Shown: positions 1 through 7,449, counted from the stretch's first letter. The stretch: 10,045 nt of DNA from Oscillospiraceae bacterium (GCA_017936205.1 JAGBGB010000282.1:1-10045), one strand, 5' to 3'. Numbers and translations are program-made. The notes: generated by a model not told the origin, from the letters alone.

Positions 1-926
1 ATCCGATCTCCGTCTGCAATTGCCTTTTTCAGAGGCTTCAACAGCAATGCTGCACAGCCCTCACCGAAAACAGTACCGGCAGATTTCTTATCAAAGGGAC
101 GAACAATGGAATCCTGCGATGCAACAGATTCCAGTGCATCGGATACTTCATCAGGATCCTTGGTGCCGTCAGCAGGTGATCCGCCACAGGAAATACCACC
201 GGCAATGGCCATTTCACAGTCCCCTGCCTGAAGCGCTCTACAGGCTTCATGAACGCAAACCAAGCCGGAGGAGCATGCGGTATCCATCACAATAGCAGGG
301 CCACGGAAGTTGAAGATATAGCTGATCCTGCTTGCCAGAATACCGTGCCAGGAGCCCGTAGTGCTCAGAGTATCGTCCTTGGTGACCCGCTTATAGAACT
401 CAGAGTTGTTATGGTCCTTTCCCACAAAAACACCGATGGAGCTACCCATAACATCGTTCAGACTATAGCCACCGTCTTCAATAGCAGCACAAGCTGTTTC
501 CAAGAAAATACGCTGACCGGGTTCCATGTACTTTGCTTCTCTGGGTGCAATGCCAAAGAACGCAGCATCAAATTTATCTGTATTCTTAACATAAGAGCTG
601 CGACTGTTAAAGCGATTCTCCTCGATGCTGAAGGGCTTCATGCCCATAACATCAGCAAAAATCTTGTTCTCAACCAGACGATAATAATCGTCAAACATTC
701 TCGGCATATAGCCTAAACAGTCACGATCATGGAGCAGATTCTGCCAGAACGCCTCATAATTCTCTGCCTCAGCCAGATTACAGGACATGCCGATGACTGC
801 GATCCGGTTGTCAGGAGCAGCTCCCTTTTCCATTTCGCCCAGCTCCTGCAGAATGCTCATTGCACGATCAGGTGAAAGGGTCTTTTGGCTAACCTGTTCT
901 AAAATATAATCTTTAACTAAACTCAA
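1..926 (-). CDS. Polyketide synthase, N-terminal part (linker + ketosynthase), 3'-truncated by window edge
   Basis: Reading the minus strand from TTG at 926 gives 308 complete codons with no stop up to the window edge. Residues 1-30 form a helical linker (core ILEQVSQKTLSPDRAMSIL) of the kind often found before KS domains in trans-AT and hybrid PKSs. The KS begins near residue 41 (RIAVIGMS). It contains the EPGQRIFLETA segment (135-145) and the nucleophile motif MDTACSSGL with Cys218; the later catalytic histidines lie beyond the edge. The stretch ESVASQDSIVRPFDKKSAG followed by TVFGEG is typical of KSs in Gram-positive trans-AT/hybrid lines, from memory of the family. Role: decarboxylative Claisen condensation on the chain delivered by the upstream ACP. 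TTG is chosen because GGGAGGG lies 7 nt upstream and the next in-frame ATG (codon 23) would cut the linker. It starts 13 nt after the preceding stop, so it is probably translationally coupled. Downstream domains are unknown. Confidence 0.93.
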   Translation of the reverse strand, partial: MSLVKDYILEQVSQKTLSPDRAMSILQELGEMEKGAAPDNRIAVIGMSCNLAEAENYEAFWQNLLHDRDCLGYMPRMFDDYYRLVENKIFADVMGMKPFSIEENRFNSRSSYVKNTDKFDAAFFGIAPREAKYMEPGQRIFLETACAAIEDGGYSLNDVMGSSIGVFVGKDHNNSEFYKRVTKDDTLSTTGSWHGILASRISYIFNFRGPAIVMDTACSSGLVCVHEACRALQAGDCEMAIAGGISCGGSPADGTKDPDEVSDALESVASQDSIVRPFDKKSAGTVFGEGCAALLLKPLKKAIADGDR

Positions 927-933
927 ATAGTAT

Positions 934-940
934 CCCTCCC
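934..940 (-). promoter_or_regulatory. Shine-Dalgarno site for the TTG-initiated PKS gene
   Basis: The minus strand reads GGGAGGG here. Its first G is the last base of the TAG stop of the upstream PKS gene, and seven bases separate it from TTG at 926. The stop and ribosome-binding site therefore share a base, which suits termination-coupled initiation and decides the non-ATG start of the downstream gene. Confidence 0.8.
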
Positions 941-3900
941 TATAAGAGCTGTCCGGCTTGCCCTACATCAATCTCACCGGATGCAAGCAATTCAAGCAGC
1001 TTTCTCATTTGATCTGTATCGGACAGCTTTGGTTCCTCTTCGGTCGGTTCAACCTCTTGTTCAACAGGGGTCTCCGGCAGCAAAAGCTCTTCCGTCTCAA
1101 CCACGATCTTACTATCAATGAAGTCCGACATTTGCTCAATTGTAGGATACACAAACACATCTGTGATATCCATTGTTCCCGGGAATAGTTTCTCAACTTC
1201 CTTCTGTAAATAGGTTGCAGATAGAGAGTCACCACCGATCTCAAGGAAGCGATCTTGATAGTGAACCTCTCTCAGACCCAGAGTCTTTGCCCATGCCTGA
1301 GCAACCTTCTCTTCAGTAGGAGTTAAGGGGCTATCCTTGCCCTTAACAGAAATCGTGTAATTCTCACTTTCCGACTGCGAATGGCTGGAAGCAGCACGGA
1401 TCTGAGCTAAGGTATCCTCATCGAAGGTCAGAACCTTCTCATAATCCTGTAAAGCGGAAGCTAACTCCTTATAGTTAAACCTGCCAATGAGAACACGGGG
1501 CTCAGAGCACTCCATCGCTTGCAGGAAGGCAGCCTTGCCTTCTTCATTGCTAAGGAAGGTTACGGGAGATCGTTCCATATCCACACCATTGGCTAAAGCC
1601 ATTCCGCAGTCTCTCCAACCGCTCCAATTAATTACCTTGACCCTGCCGCTATCAGCGCAAAAGTCAGCATAAGCATCTAAGAAGCTATTAGCACCGATAT
1701 AATCCGATTGTCCGGCTACAGGGAGCACAGTAGAATAAGAGGAGAACATCGCAATAAAGTCCATATTTCTCTGCTGCGCATACTTCATAAGCTCATAGGT
1801 GCCATGAACCTTGGGACGAAGGACCTCCAGCAGATCCTGCCATTTGCGTTTGATTACAAATCCGCCTCCGGGCAAGCCCGCAGCATGAACAATGCCGGAA
1901 ATCTCCATGTTCTCCTTCATAAGAGAGGCAACTGCCTTAGGATCTCCCACATCACAGGAAATACAACGAATAGACCGAACCCTCTTAGCCAGCTCTCTCA
2001 GAGCCTTGTATTTCGGGTCCATGGAGCTCTGCCACAGCTCCTGAGGCAAGGCAGCGCTGCGAGATGCCAAAATTAAATTGATATCCGGTTCAATATCGGC
2101 AAATAGATCTGCAATCACAAGGCCGATACCACCGGTACCACCCGTAATAAGATAGGTTCCATTCTTACGCAATCTGAAGCTCTTCTCCTCCGGCTCCTGT
2201 ATGGCAGTAATCTGTGGAACAAGTCTCTGACCATCCCGCAACATGACTGTATAATTGGAATGGTTGTAGGACATTTCTTCCAAAACGGAAGCAGGAGCAG
2301 TATCTGCTGAGACCAGTACGCAACGTAGATTTAAACGACTGTACTCATACAATACAGACTTTCCCATACCTGCAATCAACATAGCCACAGGTGATGGGGT
2401 ACCATCGGCAATGGGAATCAAAATATCAATACTTACGTTACCCAAAGCCTTATTGGAGGCAACAGCATAGACCAGGTGGAAGAAGCTCTGCGCCAAACCT
2501 TCAATCTCAGCAACAAAGTCCTCCGTTGTAGGATAATCCCGATAATCGGGCAGGAAGAACACAATACGCGAAAGATTGCGTCGTTCCATTTCCTCAAAAA
2601 ACTCCACAAATCCTTTTGGATGATCAGGGAATACATAGGTCTTCCGTTCAGTATTGCGAGAGGGCCAGTCGCAAGCAACCAACTCATAAGCTCGATCTTT
2701 TGCAGCAGCTTTTATAGCCTGATAGAGCTTTTTCGGTTGTCTGTCAACCATAGATACAAGAACAGTGGTCTGATCTGCATGGTAAATGTCAGTTCTGCGG
2801 TATTGAGTTGTTTCAGGGATCCATAGGCTCCTGCGAAGAAGAGGATCCTGATAGCGGAAGAACTGCTGAGTTTGGCGAGAACTGGTTTTCTTCATAGCGT
2901 AGTCCTTGACTGTCGCAATGATATCACCATTCTCATCAAAAATTTGAATGTCAAAAACATGTATCTCCCCATCAGCCGAGGAGCTTTCTAAATTCTTAAT
3001 TGTATGGGAGTAAATAGGTCCGGACATAGAACCATAGATCCGCATACTTCCATAATAATACGGTAAACAGAAGATATCCCCATTCAAAACACTGCTGCAG
3101 TTTACAGCAGCATCCAACATAGATGGATACAGGGAATACTGCTCCAACTCCTGTGCAAACTCAGCATCTGGGGCAGCTGTGGTAACAGCCTCATTTTCTG
3201 AGATCCATATACCCTTCTGCACTTTCCACCTGGGACCTGTTGTCACCATTTGGTCAACGGTAGTGCCGATGCGATCCATAACATTCTCTCCCATGCGAGA
3301 AAGGAGTGCGGTAACATCGACTTTCTCAGGCTTGGGCTCGGAGAATGAAGAAACCTTCGCCTGAATATGGACCGTCCAATCCTGTTCACCTATAAGGCGA
3401 CTCTGGATCACAGCATCCAAGTCGTTATCATTCTTCCGATATAATACTGTTTGAACTTCTCTGCTCTGCTCCTTCTCGAAGATCATAGGAGTCATAAAAA
3501 TAAGAGAATCAATCTGCAGCTTTGATGTATGAAGCATTTTTTCCGCAGCACAGCGAAGCATCTCAACATACACCGTTCCTGCTAAAACATTCCGCTCACC
3601 GATCATGTGCTCCCGAACCTCAGAATGAGTTTCCTCGCTCATAATCGTAGCATATACATGGAGTAAAGGAGATGCTGTTAAGCATACATCCAAAAGAGCT
3701 TCTGTTTGGGCTGATCCCCCGAGGGTTGGCTTCTTGGTAGGATTCTGCCAACAGCGTTCCAGCTTGAATGGATCCTCAACTCCGGAGATCACATGAACCG
3801 GAGCATCTCTATAAATCTCGTGCCATTGGATTTGTGCCCCTGAAAGATAGGCTCCGCATAATTCAGGAAGTGTCGCCTCCGAAGTCCCATAGGACGAGGA

Positions 3901-5529
3901 AGCATCCTTGTCAGAAATACTGACCGCACCATCCTTGACTTTCTGCTTCAGATCAACAAGATCTTCTACAGAATGAACGATCACGGCAAATCGTTCTGAC
4001 TCATCCGACTTGGACACAGCAGCCGTATAGATATAATTGCTAATGTTCGCAGGATCCTTCATTACTATATCCTCAAATCGTTCAGCAAGAAGGATCAATT
4101 CTTCCCTATTCCTTGCAGATAGGGGCAAAACCATAGGTAGATATATTTCTTCTGTTATTGCCTCATATTCCTGTAGGATCACATGGCAATTGGTACCACT
4201 CATTCCAAAAGAACTTACACCACAGATCAAAGGACTGTCTGAGGTCCAATTCTGCAAGGAGTCATTCACATAAACGGGCGAATCCATAAAGTCAATTCTT
4301 GGATTTGGACTGACAAAGTTCAAATGTGGAGGAAGCTGCTTATGTTTCAGAGCTAAGATACACTTAACAAGCCCCATGATTCCCGCAGCACTATCCAAGT
4401 GGCCCATATTCGTTTTAATAGACCCAATTGCGCAGAATTGTTTTTTATTTGTATATTTACGGAAAGCCCCCTGAATACCGGAGATCTCAACAGGATCTCC
4501 TAACTTCGTAGCGGTTCCATGTGCCTCAATATAAGAAACCTGCTCCGGATCAATCCCGGACATCTCCCATGCTCGTAGGATCGCATCCTCCTGAGCAGTT
4601 GCATTGGGTGCTGTAATGCCTACGGATGCACCATCCTGATTCACAGCGCTACCTTTGATCAGGGCATATATACGATCCTTATCTCTCAACGCAAGGGAGA
4701 GGGGCTTCAGAATCAGCGCAGCAACGCCCTCGCCGGCATTGGTGCCATCAGACCCTGCATCAAATGTTCTTGTCTGTCCGTCCTTAGATGTGACAGAGGG
4801 ACCGTCATCATTTGTCAATGCCTCAGGGATCAGTCTGTACATTACACCGCCGGCAATTGCCATAGAGCATTCACCGGATCGTAAAGCATTGCATGCCAAG
4901 TGGACAGCCACCAAAGAAGAGGAACAAGCTGTATCCACCATGATCGCAGGACCTTTAAGATTCAGATAATAACTCAATCGGCTGGCAATAATCGAATTGA
5001 CTGTACCGGAAAGAGCTCGGTCTGCAAATTCCGGATTGGAATTTGAGAGGATGGTACTATATTGATGTTCTGAAGTGGAGTATCCAACAAATACGCCTGT
5101 ATCAGAACCGGATAATCGATTTTTGGATAGTCCGGCATCCTCAAGGGCTCTCCATGCTGTCAGCAGGAAGATCCGCTGTGCCGGGTCGAGGAGGGCTGCA
5201 TCCTTAGGAGGAATATGGAAATATGACGGACAAAACAGATCGACCCGATCCAAATAGCTCTGCTGCGCATACTTAATATTCTCTTTCCCTAAATAGGCTC
5301 CAAAGGCATCTGCATCAGACTGTCTATCAAGAGGGAGTTCTCGCACAAAGTTCTCTCCTCTACACAGTGCATCCCATAGCTCCTGGGCATCATTTGCGTA
5401 GCCGGCCTTAACAGACAAACCAACAACAGCAATATCGTCAGGGATAGAATTACCATCAAAGGACTCCACAGGGAGCTCAAACAGATCATCTAATTCGTCT
5501 AATTTAATATCAAAGTCCAAAGGAATCAC
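940..5529 (-). CDS. AT-less single-module polyketide synthase: KS-DH-KR-ACP plus C-terminal linker motif
   Basis: 1529 residues from GTG at 5529. Domains seen: an acidic N-terminus (1-32); KS about 33-455 with Cys202 (VDTACSSSL), His337 (EAHGTAT) and His377 (KTNMGHLDSAAG), so a complete triad; a post-KS linker to about 600, with no acyltransferase motif; DH about 625-880 with His641 and Asp806 but altered surroundings; KR about 890-1360 with TGGTGGIG (1129-1136), Lys1240, Ser1264, Tyr1277 and Asn1281; ACP about 1402-1472 with Ser1435 in GGDSL for phosphopantetheine. The tail ends in LLELLASGEIDVGQAGQLL. Role: elongates the chain by one malonyl unit supplied in trans, then reduces and possibly dehydrates the beta-position. 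It sits between the AT gene (28 nt gap) and the next PKS gene (13 nt gap). Start is uncertain: GTG 5529 has no good upstream site, whereas TTG at 5520 (codon 4) has GGCGGTGAT upstream, one mismatch from GGAGGTGAT, which would give 1526 residues. Confidence 0.96.
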   Translation of the reverse strand: MIPLDFDIKLDELDDLFELPVESFDGNSIPDDIAVVGLSVKAGYANDAQELWDALCRGENFVRELPLDRQSDADAFGAYLGKENIKYAQQSYLDRVDLFCPSYFHIPPKDAALLDPAQRIFLLTAWRALEDAGLSKNRLSGSDTGVFVGYSTSEHQYSTILSNSNPEFADRALSGTVNSIIASRLSYYLNLKGPAIMVDTACSSSLVAVHLACNALRSGECSMAIAGGVMYRLIPEALTNDDGPSVTSKDGQTRTFDAGSDGTNAGEGVAALILKPLSLALRDKDRIYALIKGSAVNQDGASVGITAPNATAQEDAILRAWEMSGIDPEQVSYIEAHGTATKLGDPVEISGIQGAFRKYTNKKQFCAIGSIKTNMGHLDSAAGIMGLVKCILALKHKQLPPHLNFVSPNPRIDFMDSPVYVNDSLQNWTSDSPLICGVSSFGMSGTNCHVILQEYEAITEEIYLPMVLPLSARNREELILLAERFEDIVMKDPANISNYIYTAAVSKSDESERFAVIVHSVEDLVDLKQKVKDGAVSISDKDASSSYGTSEATLPELCGAYLSGAQIQWHEIYRDAPVHVISGVEDPFKLERCWQNPTKKPTLGGSAQTEALLDVCLTASPLLHVYATIMSEETHSEVREHMIGERNVLAGTVYVEMLRCAAEKMLHTSKLQIDSLIFMTPMIFEKEQSREVQTVLYRKNDNDLDAVIQSRLIGEQDWTVHIQAKVSSFSEPKPEKVDVTALLSRMGENVMDRIGTTVDQMVTTGPRWKVQKGIWISENEAVTTAAPDAEFAQELEQYSLYPSMLDAAVNCSSVLNGDIFCLPYYYGSMRIYGSMSGPIYSHTIKNLESSSADGEIHVFDIQIFDENGDIIATVKDYAMKKTSSRQTQQFFRYQDPLLRRSLWIPETTQYRRTDIYHADQTTVLVSMVDRQPKKLYQAIKAAAKDRAYELVACDWPSRNTERKTYVFPDHPKGFVEFFEEMERRNLSRIVFFLPDYRDYPTTEDFVAEIEGLAQSFFHLVYAVASNKALGNVSIDILIPIADGTPSPVAMLIAGMGKSVLYEYSRLNLRCVLVSADTAPASVLEEMSYNHSNYTVMLRDGQRLVPQITAIQEPEEKSFRLRKNGTYLITGGTGGIGLVIADLFADIEPDINLILASRSAALPQELWQSSMDPKYKALRELAKRVRSIRCISCDVGDPKAVASLMKENMEISGIVHAAGLPGGGFVIKRKWQDLLEVLRPKVHGTYELMKYAQQRNMDFIAMFSSYSTVLPVAGQSDYIGANSFLDAYADFCADSGRVKVINWSGWRDCGMALANGVDMERSPVTFLSNEEGKAAFLQAMECSEPRVLIGRFNYKELASALQDYEKVLTFDEDTLAQIRAASSHSQSESENYTISVKGKDSPLTPTEEKVAQAWAKTLGLREVHYQDRFLEIGGDSLSATYLQKEVEKLFPGTMDITDVFVYPTIEQMSDFIDSKIVVETEELLLPETPVEQEVEPTEEEPKLSDTDQMRKLLELLASGEIDVGQAGQLL
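2890..3657 (-). other. Dehydratase (DH) domain with altered signature residues
   Basis: Residues about 625-880 of the AT-less PKS have the position and double-hotdog pattern of a PKS DH. The catalytic His is kept (His641), but the usual HxxxGxxxxP motif reads HMIGERNVLA, so the conserved Gly and Pro positions are Glu and Ala. The second motif, usually HPxxLDxxxQ/H, reads YPSMLDAAVN: Asp806 is kept, while the flanking His is Tyr and the terminal Gln/His is Asn. Both catalytic residues are present, so activity cannot be excluded, but the pocket is atypical. Domain limits are approximate. Confidence 0.75.
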
Positions 5530-5557
5530 CGCCCAATTGTATCATTTACAATGAGGA

Positions 5558-6781
5558 TTAAGCGAAGATCGTCTCCGTTTCAGTATCAAGATACAGGGTC
5601 TGCAACCGTGCTTCCTGCTCCTCTGCGGAGATTCTCTTACCCGTGAAAATACGGATCAGTAGCTCTCTTGCAAGTCGCATTTCTTCCGGATCTGCAGCAC
5701 GCTCTTCTGCATCAATGGTTTGTTGCATTAGCTGCAAGCGACGATAAGGCTCAACAACCTCATTCTCATAAATCTGCGCATCGGCACAGTTGTTCTTGGT
5801 TGCAACAGCAAGACCCATACATCTGGATACAAAGGGTGTGACCTTCTCTGTTCCCAGAAGCTTCTCCAGCTCGCGGGCATTATCTGCAACATCGTATGAC
5901 AATGCGCGAATACTGGGGAAATTATCAAACATTAGGTTCCGAAGGACCTTGCCGGGTCCAACATCAACAGCAACTCTGATCTGCTGAGTTTTCAGGTACT
6001 CAACTGTTTCCTGCCAACGAACTGGACTGACAAGCTGCTGTGCCAGTCTGGATTTAATTTCCTCATATACATGAGGCTTAGCAGTGACATTAGAAAGAAC
6101 AAGCTTCCCGCTATCTCTGAAGCTGACCCTCTCAAGAACTCGCTTGAACTGTTCCAGTGCAGGTTGCATCAGTGGAGAATGGAAGGGGGCACTTACATTC
6201 AGGCGCTTAACAGATGCACCTAAATCGGCAAGGCGTTTTTCTGCAGCAACAACTGCGTCCCTGTGCCCGGAAATTACATTTTGCTTTAAAGAATTATAGT
6301 TTGAAACACAAACAATACTATCAGGCGTAGAAACATTCTCGCAAACAGCAAGGATCTCATTCTTGGGAACCTTGCCGATAGCAGTCATAAGCCCTTCGGA
6401 GCCTTCAGCTGCATCACGCATCAGCTGTCCCCTGATTTTGACCAAACGACCAGCATCTCTGAATTCGATGTACTCAGCACATGTCAGTGCAGAAAACTCT
6501 CCAAGGCTATGTCCGGCAAAAAAATGGGGACGGAAGCCGAACTCCTCCTTGAGTACACGGAAGGCGGCTACGCTGGCAGTTAATATAGCAGGCTGAGCAT
6601 TCTCGGTCTTGGTAAGATCCTTCAAATCCCCGTTTAGGCAGAGATCAATTAGATCCATATCAATGGCTTCTGAGGCTTCTTTGAAGGTTCTGCGCGCAAT
6701 CTCATGCTCGTTGAGCAGACTCTTGCACATGCCTACGTATACATTTCCCTGCCCGGGAAACATTGCAACTTTCTTCTTCAT
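5558..6781 (-). CDS. Free-standing malonyl-CoA:ACP acyltransferase (trans-acting AT) with C-terminal extension
   Basis: 407 residues. It transfers malonyl from CoA to carrier-protein phosphopantetheine and, in this context, most likely serves the neighbouring AT-less PKS modules. Seen: FPGQG at 8-12, GHSLGE at 90-95 with nucleophile Ser92, Arg117 (KIRGQLM) expected to bind the malonyl carboxylate, and APFHSPLM with catalytic His201. The AFHS-type motif and Arg favour malonyl-CoA. The core ends near residue 310, as in FabD-like proteins. About 95 further residues follow (from PFVSRCMGLAVATKN), passing through VVEPYRRLQ into a charged helical stretch; I recall similar tails in some trans-ATs of hybrid clusters. 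The start is firm: MKKKVAMFPGQG is canonical, and an in-frame TAA lies directly before the ATG. That ATG lacks a Shine-Dalgarno site at normal distance. It could in principle be a fatty-acid FabD, but its place between NRPS and PKS genes argues for a dedicated role. Confidence 0.95.
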   Translation of the reverse strand: MKKKVAMFPGQGNVYVGMCKSLLNEHEIARRTFKEASEAIDMDLIDLCLNGDLKDLTKTENAQPAILTASVAAFRVLKEEFGFRPHFFAGHSLGEFSALTCAEYIEFRDAGRLVKIRGQLMRDAAEGSEGLMTAIGKVPKNEILAVCENVSTPDSIVCVSNYNSLKQNVISGHRDAVVAAEKRLADLGASVKRLNVSAPFHSPLMQPALEQFKRVLERVSFRDSGKLVLSNVTAKPHVYEEIKSRLAQQLVSPVRWQETVEYLKTQQIRVAVDVGPGKVLRNLMFDNFPSIRALSYDVADNARELEKLLGTEKVTPFVSRCMGLAVATKNNCADAQIYENEVVEPYRRLQLMQQTIDAEERAADPEEMRLARELLIRIFTGKRISAEEQEARLQTLYLDTETETIFA

Positions 6782-6820
6782 TTAACCGTGCACGCTGCAA
6801 TCAGCAATGTGCCCTCCTTT
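6778..6820 (-). promoter_or_regulatory. Displaced Shine-Dalgarno site with possible 9-codon leader overlapping the AT start
   Basis: The minus strand has AAAGGAGGG at 6820-6812, the strongest ribosome-binding sequence in the gap, but it is 30 nt from the AT start codon at 6781. A possible TTG start at 6807 follows it after 4 nt and opens a 9-codon frame (MLIAACTVK). Its TGA at 6780-6778 overlaps the AT start as ATGA. This layout fits coupling or reinitiation from a tiny leader. The 4 nt spacing is short and TTG is a weak start, so the reading is tentative. Confidence 0.4.
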
Positions 6821-6871
6821 CTGATAATACACCTTTGCCGATGCTGTATGACCAGCTACGGACAAATTGGG

Positions 6872-6901
6872 GGGGGCTTGCAAGGCAATACAAGATCCCC
6901 C
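6872..6901 (-). other. GC-rich hairpin in the NRPS-AT intergenic region
   Basis: On the minus strand GGGGG (6901-6897) can pair with CCCCC (6876-6872), and after a 2-nt bulge (AT) CTTG (6894-6891) can pair with CAAG (6880-6877). This leaves a 10-nt loop: nine base pairs beginning 8 nt after the NRPS stop. The C-run continues to eight residues (6876-6869). No run of T follows, so it does not look like an ordinary intrinsic terminator. It could protect the mRNA 3' end, adjust relative expression, or be incidental. Confidence 0.45.
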
Positions 6902-6909
6902 GCATTGCA

Positions 6910-7449
6910 TTAGGCTTTGAATTTTTCCAAGATTCCAGCAAGTAGTTTCAGGATCGATCTGCACGCTCCATCAGACAATGTTCTACTCAAATTTCGAACA
7001 CGAAGATCTATCCCGGAGTCTGTGATCCTTGCGAAAACCAAGAGATCAAAGAGTCGCATAATCTTCTGTTCCTCCACATGAGACAAGTCGCGACTCCCAA
7101 CATGAAGTGCACATACTGTGTGCTTCATAGTAGGTTTCCGTACAGAATGGAACAGATCCCACAGCTTATCCTCTCTCTGTAAGCCATCGGCTATCTCACG
7201 TAAAAATTCTCTCTTTATCATATCACAAAACACTGTACTAAAGCAACAATTTTCTTCAAAATAATAGAATTTTATTTGTGATTCTTGCGAGAGTTTTCCA
7301 AGGATAAATGTAAATGCACTTTGAAGCAGGACTACAGGGTCATTCCGAAGCCTAAAATCGAGGTGATACCCCACTTCAGCAGTGCCCTTCCCATAACACT
7401 CCGGTTTTAGCTGCAAACCTTGAAGTTCAATTCTTTCAACAGGTGTCTG
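6910..7449 (-). other. NRPS C-terminal segment: orphan condensation-domain C-lobe (probably vestigial)
   Basis: The last 179 residues follow the PCP and match no carrier, thioesterase or reductase pattern. They resemble the second half of the C domain visible in the same protein: DPVVLLQSAFTFILGKL lines up with TPYAFFTAAISAFLGRL, and LFDLLVFARITDSGIDL with KFDLVFDLILQKDSYSL, in the same order and at roughly similar spacing. The first half, which carries HHxxxDG, is absent, so it should not catalyse condensation. Part of the segment is strikingly AT-rich. It may be a relic of a lost module or a docking element for the partner PKS. Confidence 0.6.

Noticed and set aside
249..716. 155-codon open frame on the plus strand
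   Set aside because: It lies antisense to a clear KS coding frame with intact catalytic motif; its translation shows no recognisable domain. It is a shadow, as are the other plus-strand frames in the window.
3657..4170. Possible AT domain or AT remnant after the first KS
   Set aside because: The stretch has the usual post-KS linker pattern (LPLSARNREEL at its start, a worn PF-x-ER-x-W-like end) but no GxSxG or AFHS motif, so it is a linker and not an acyltransferase.
5510..5545. Eleven-codon frame MIQLGGDSFGL resembling a carrier-protein phosphopantetheine motif
   Set aside because: It overlaps the PKS start in another frame, has no Shine-Dalgarno site and is far too short to fold; the resemblance is most likely chance.
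6869..6901. Intrinsic terminator after the NRPS gene
   Set aside because: The hairpin is not followed by a T-run on the transcribed strand, and the downstream genes appear to belong to the same pathway.
6782..6964. 60-codon minus-strand frame overlapping the NRPS end and reaching the AT start
   Set aside because: It overlaps the NRPS C-terminal coding frame, has no domain signal and shares the AT frame only up to a TAA. Only the smaller leader possibility near 6807 has a nearby ribosome-binding site.
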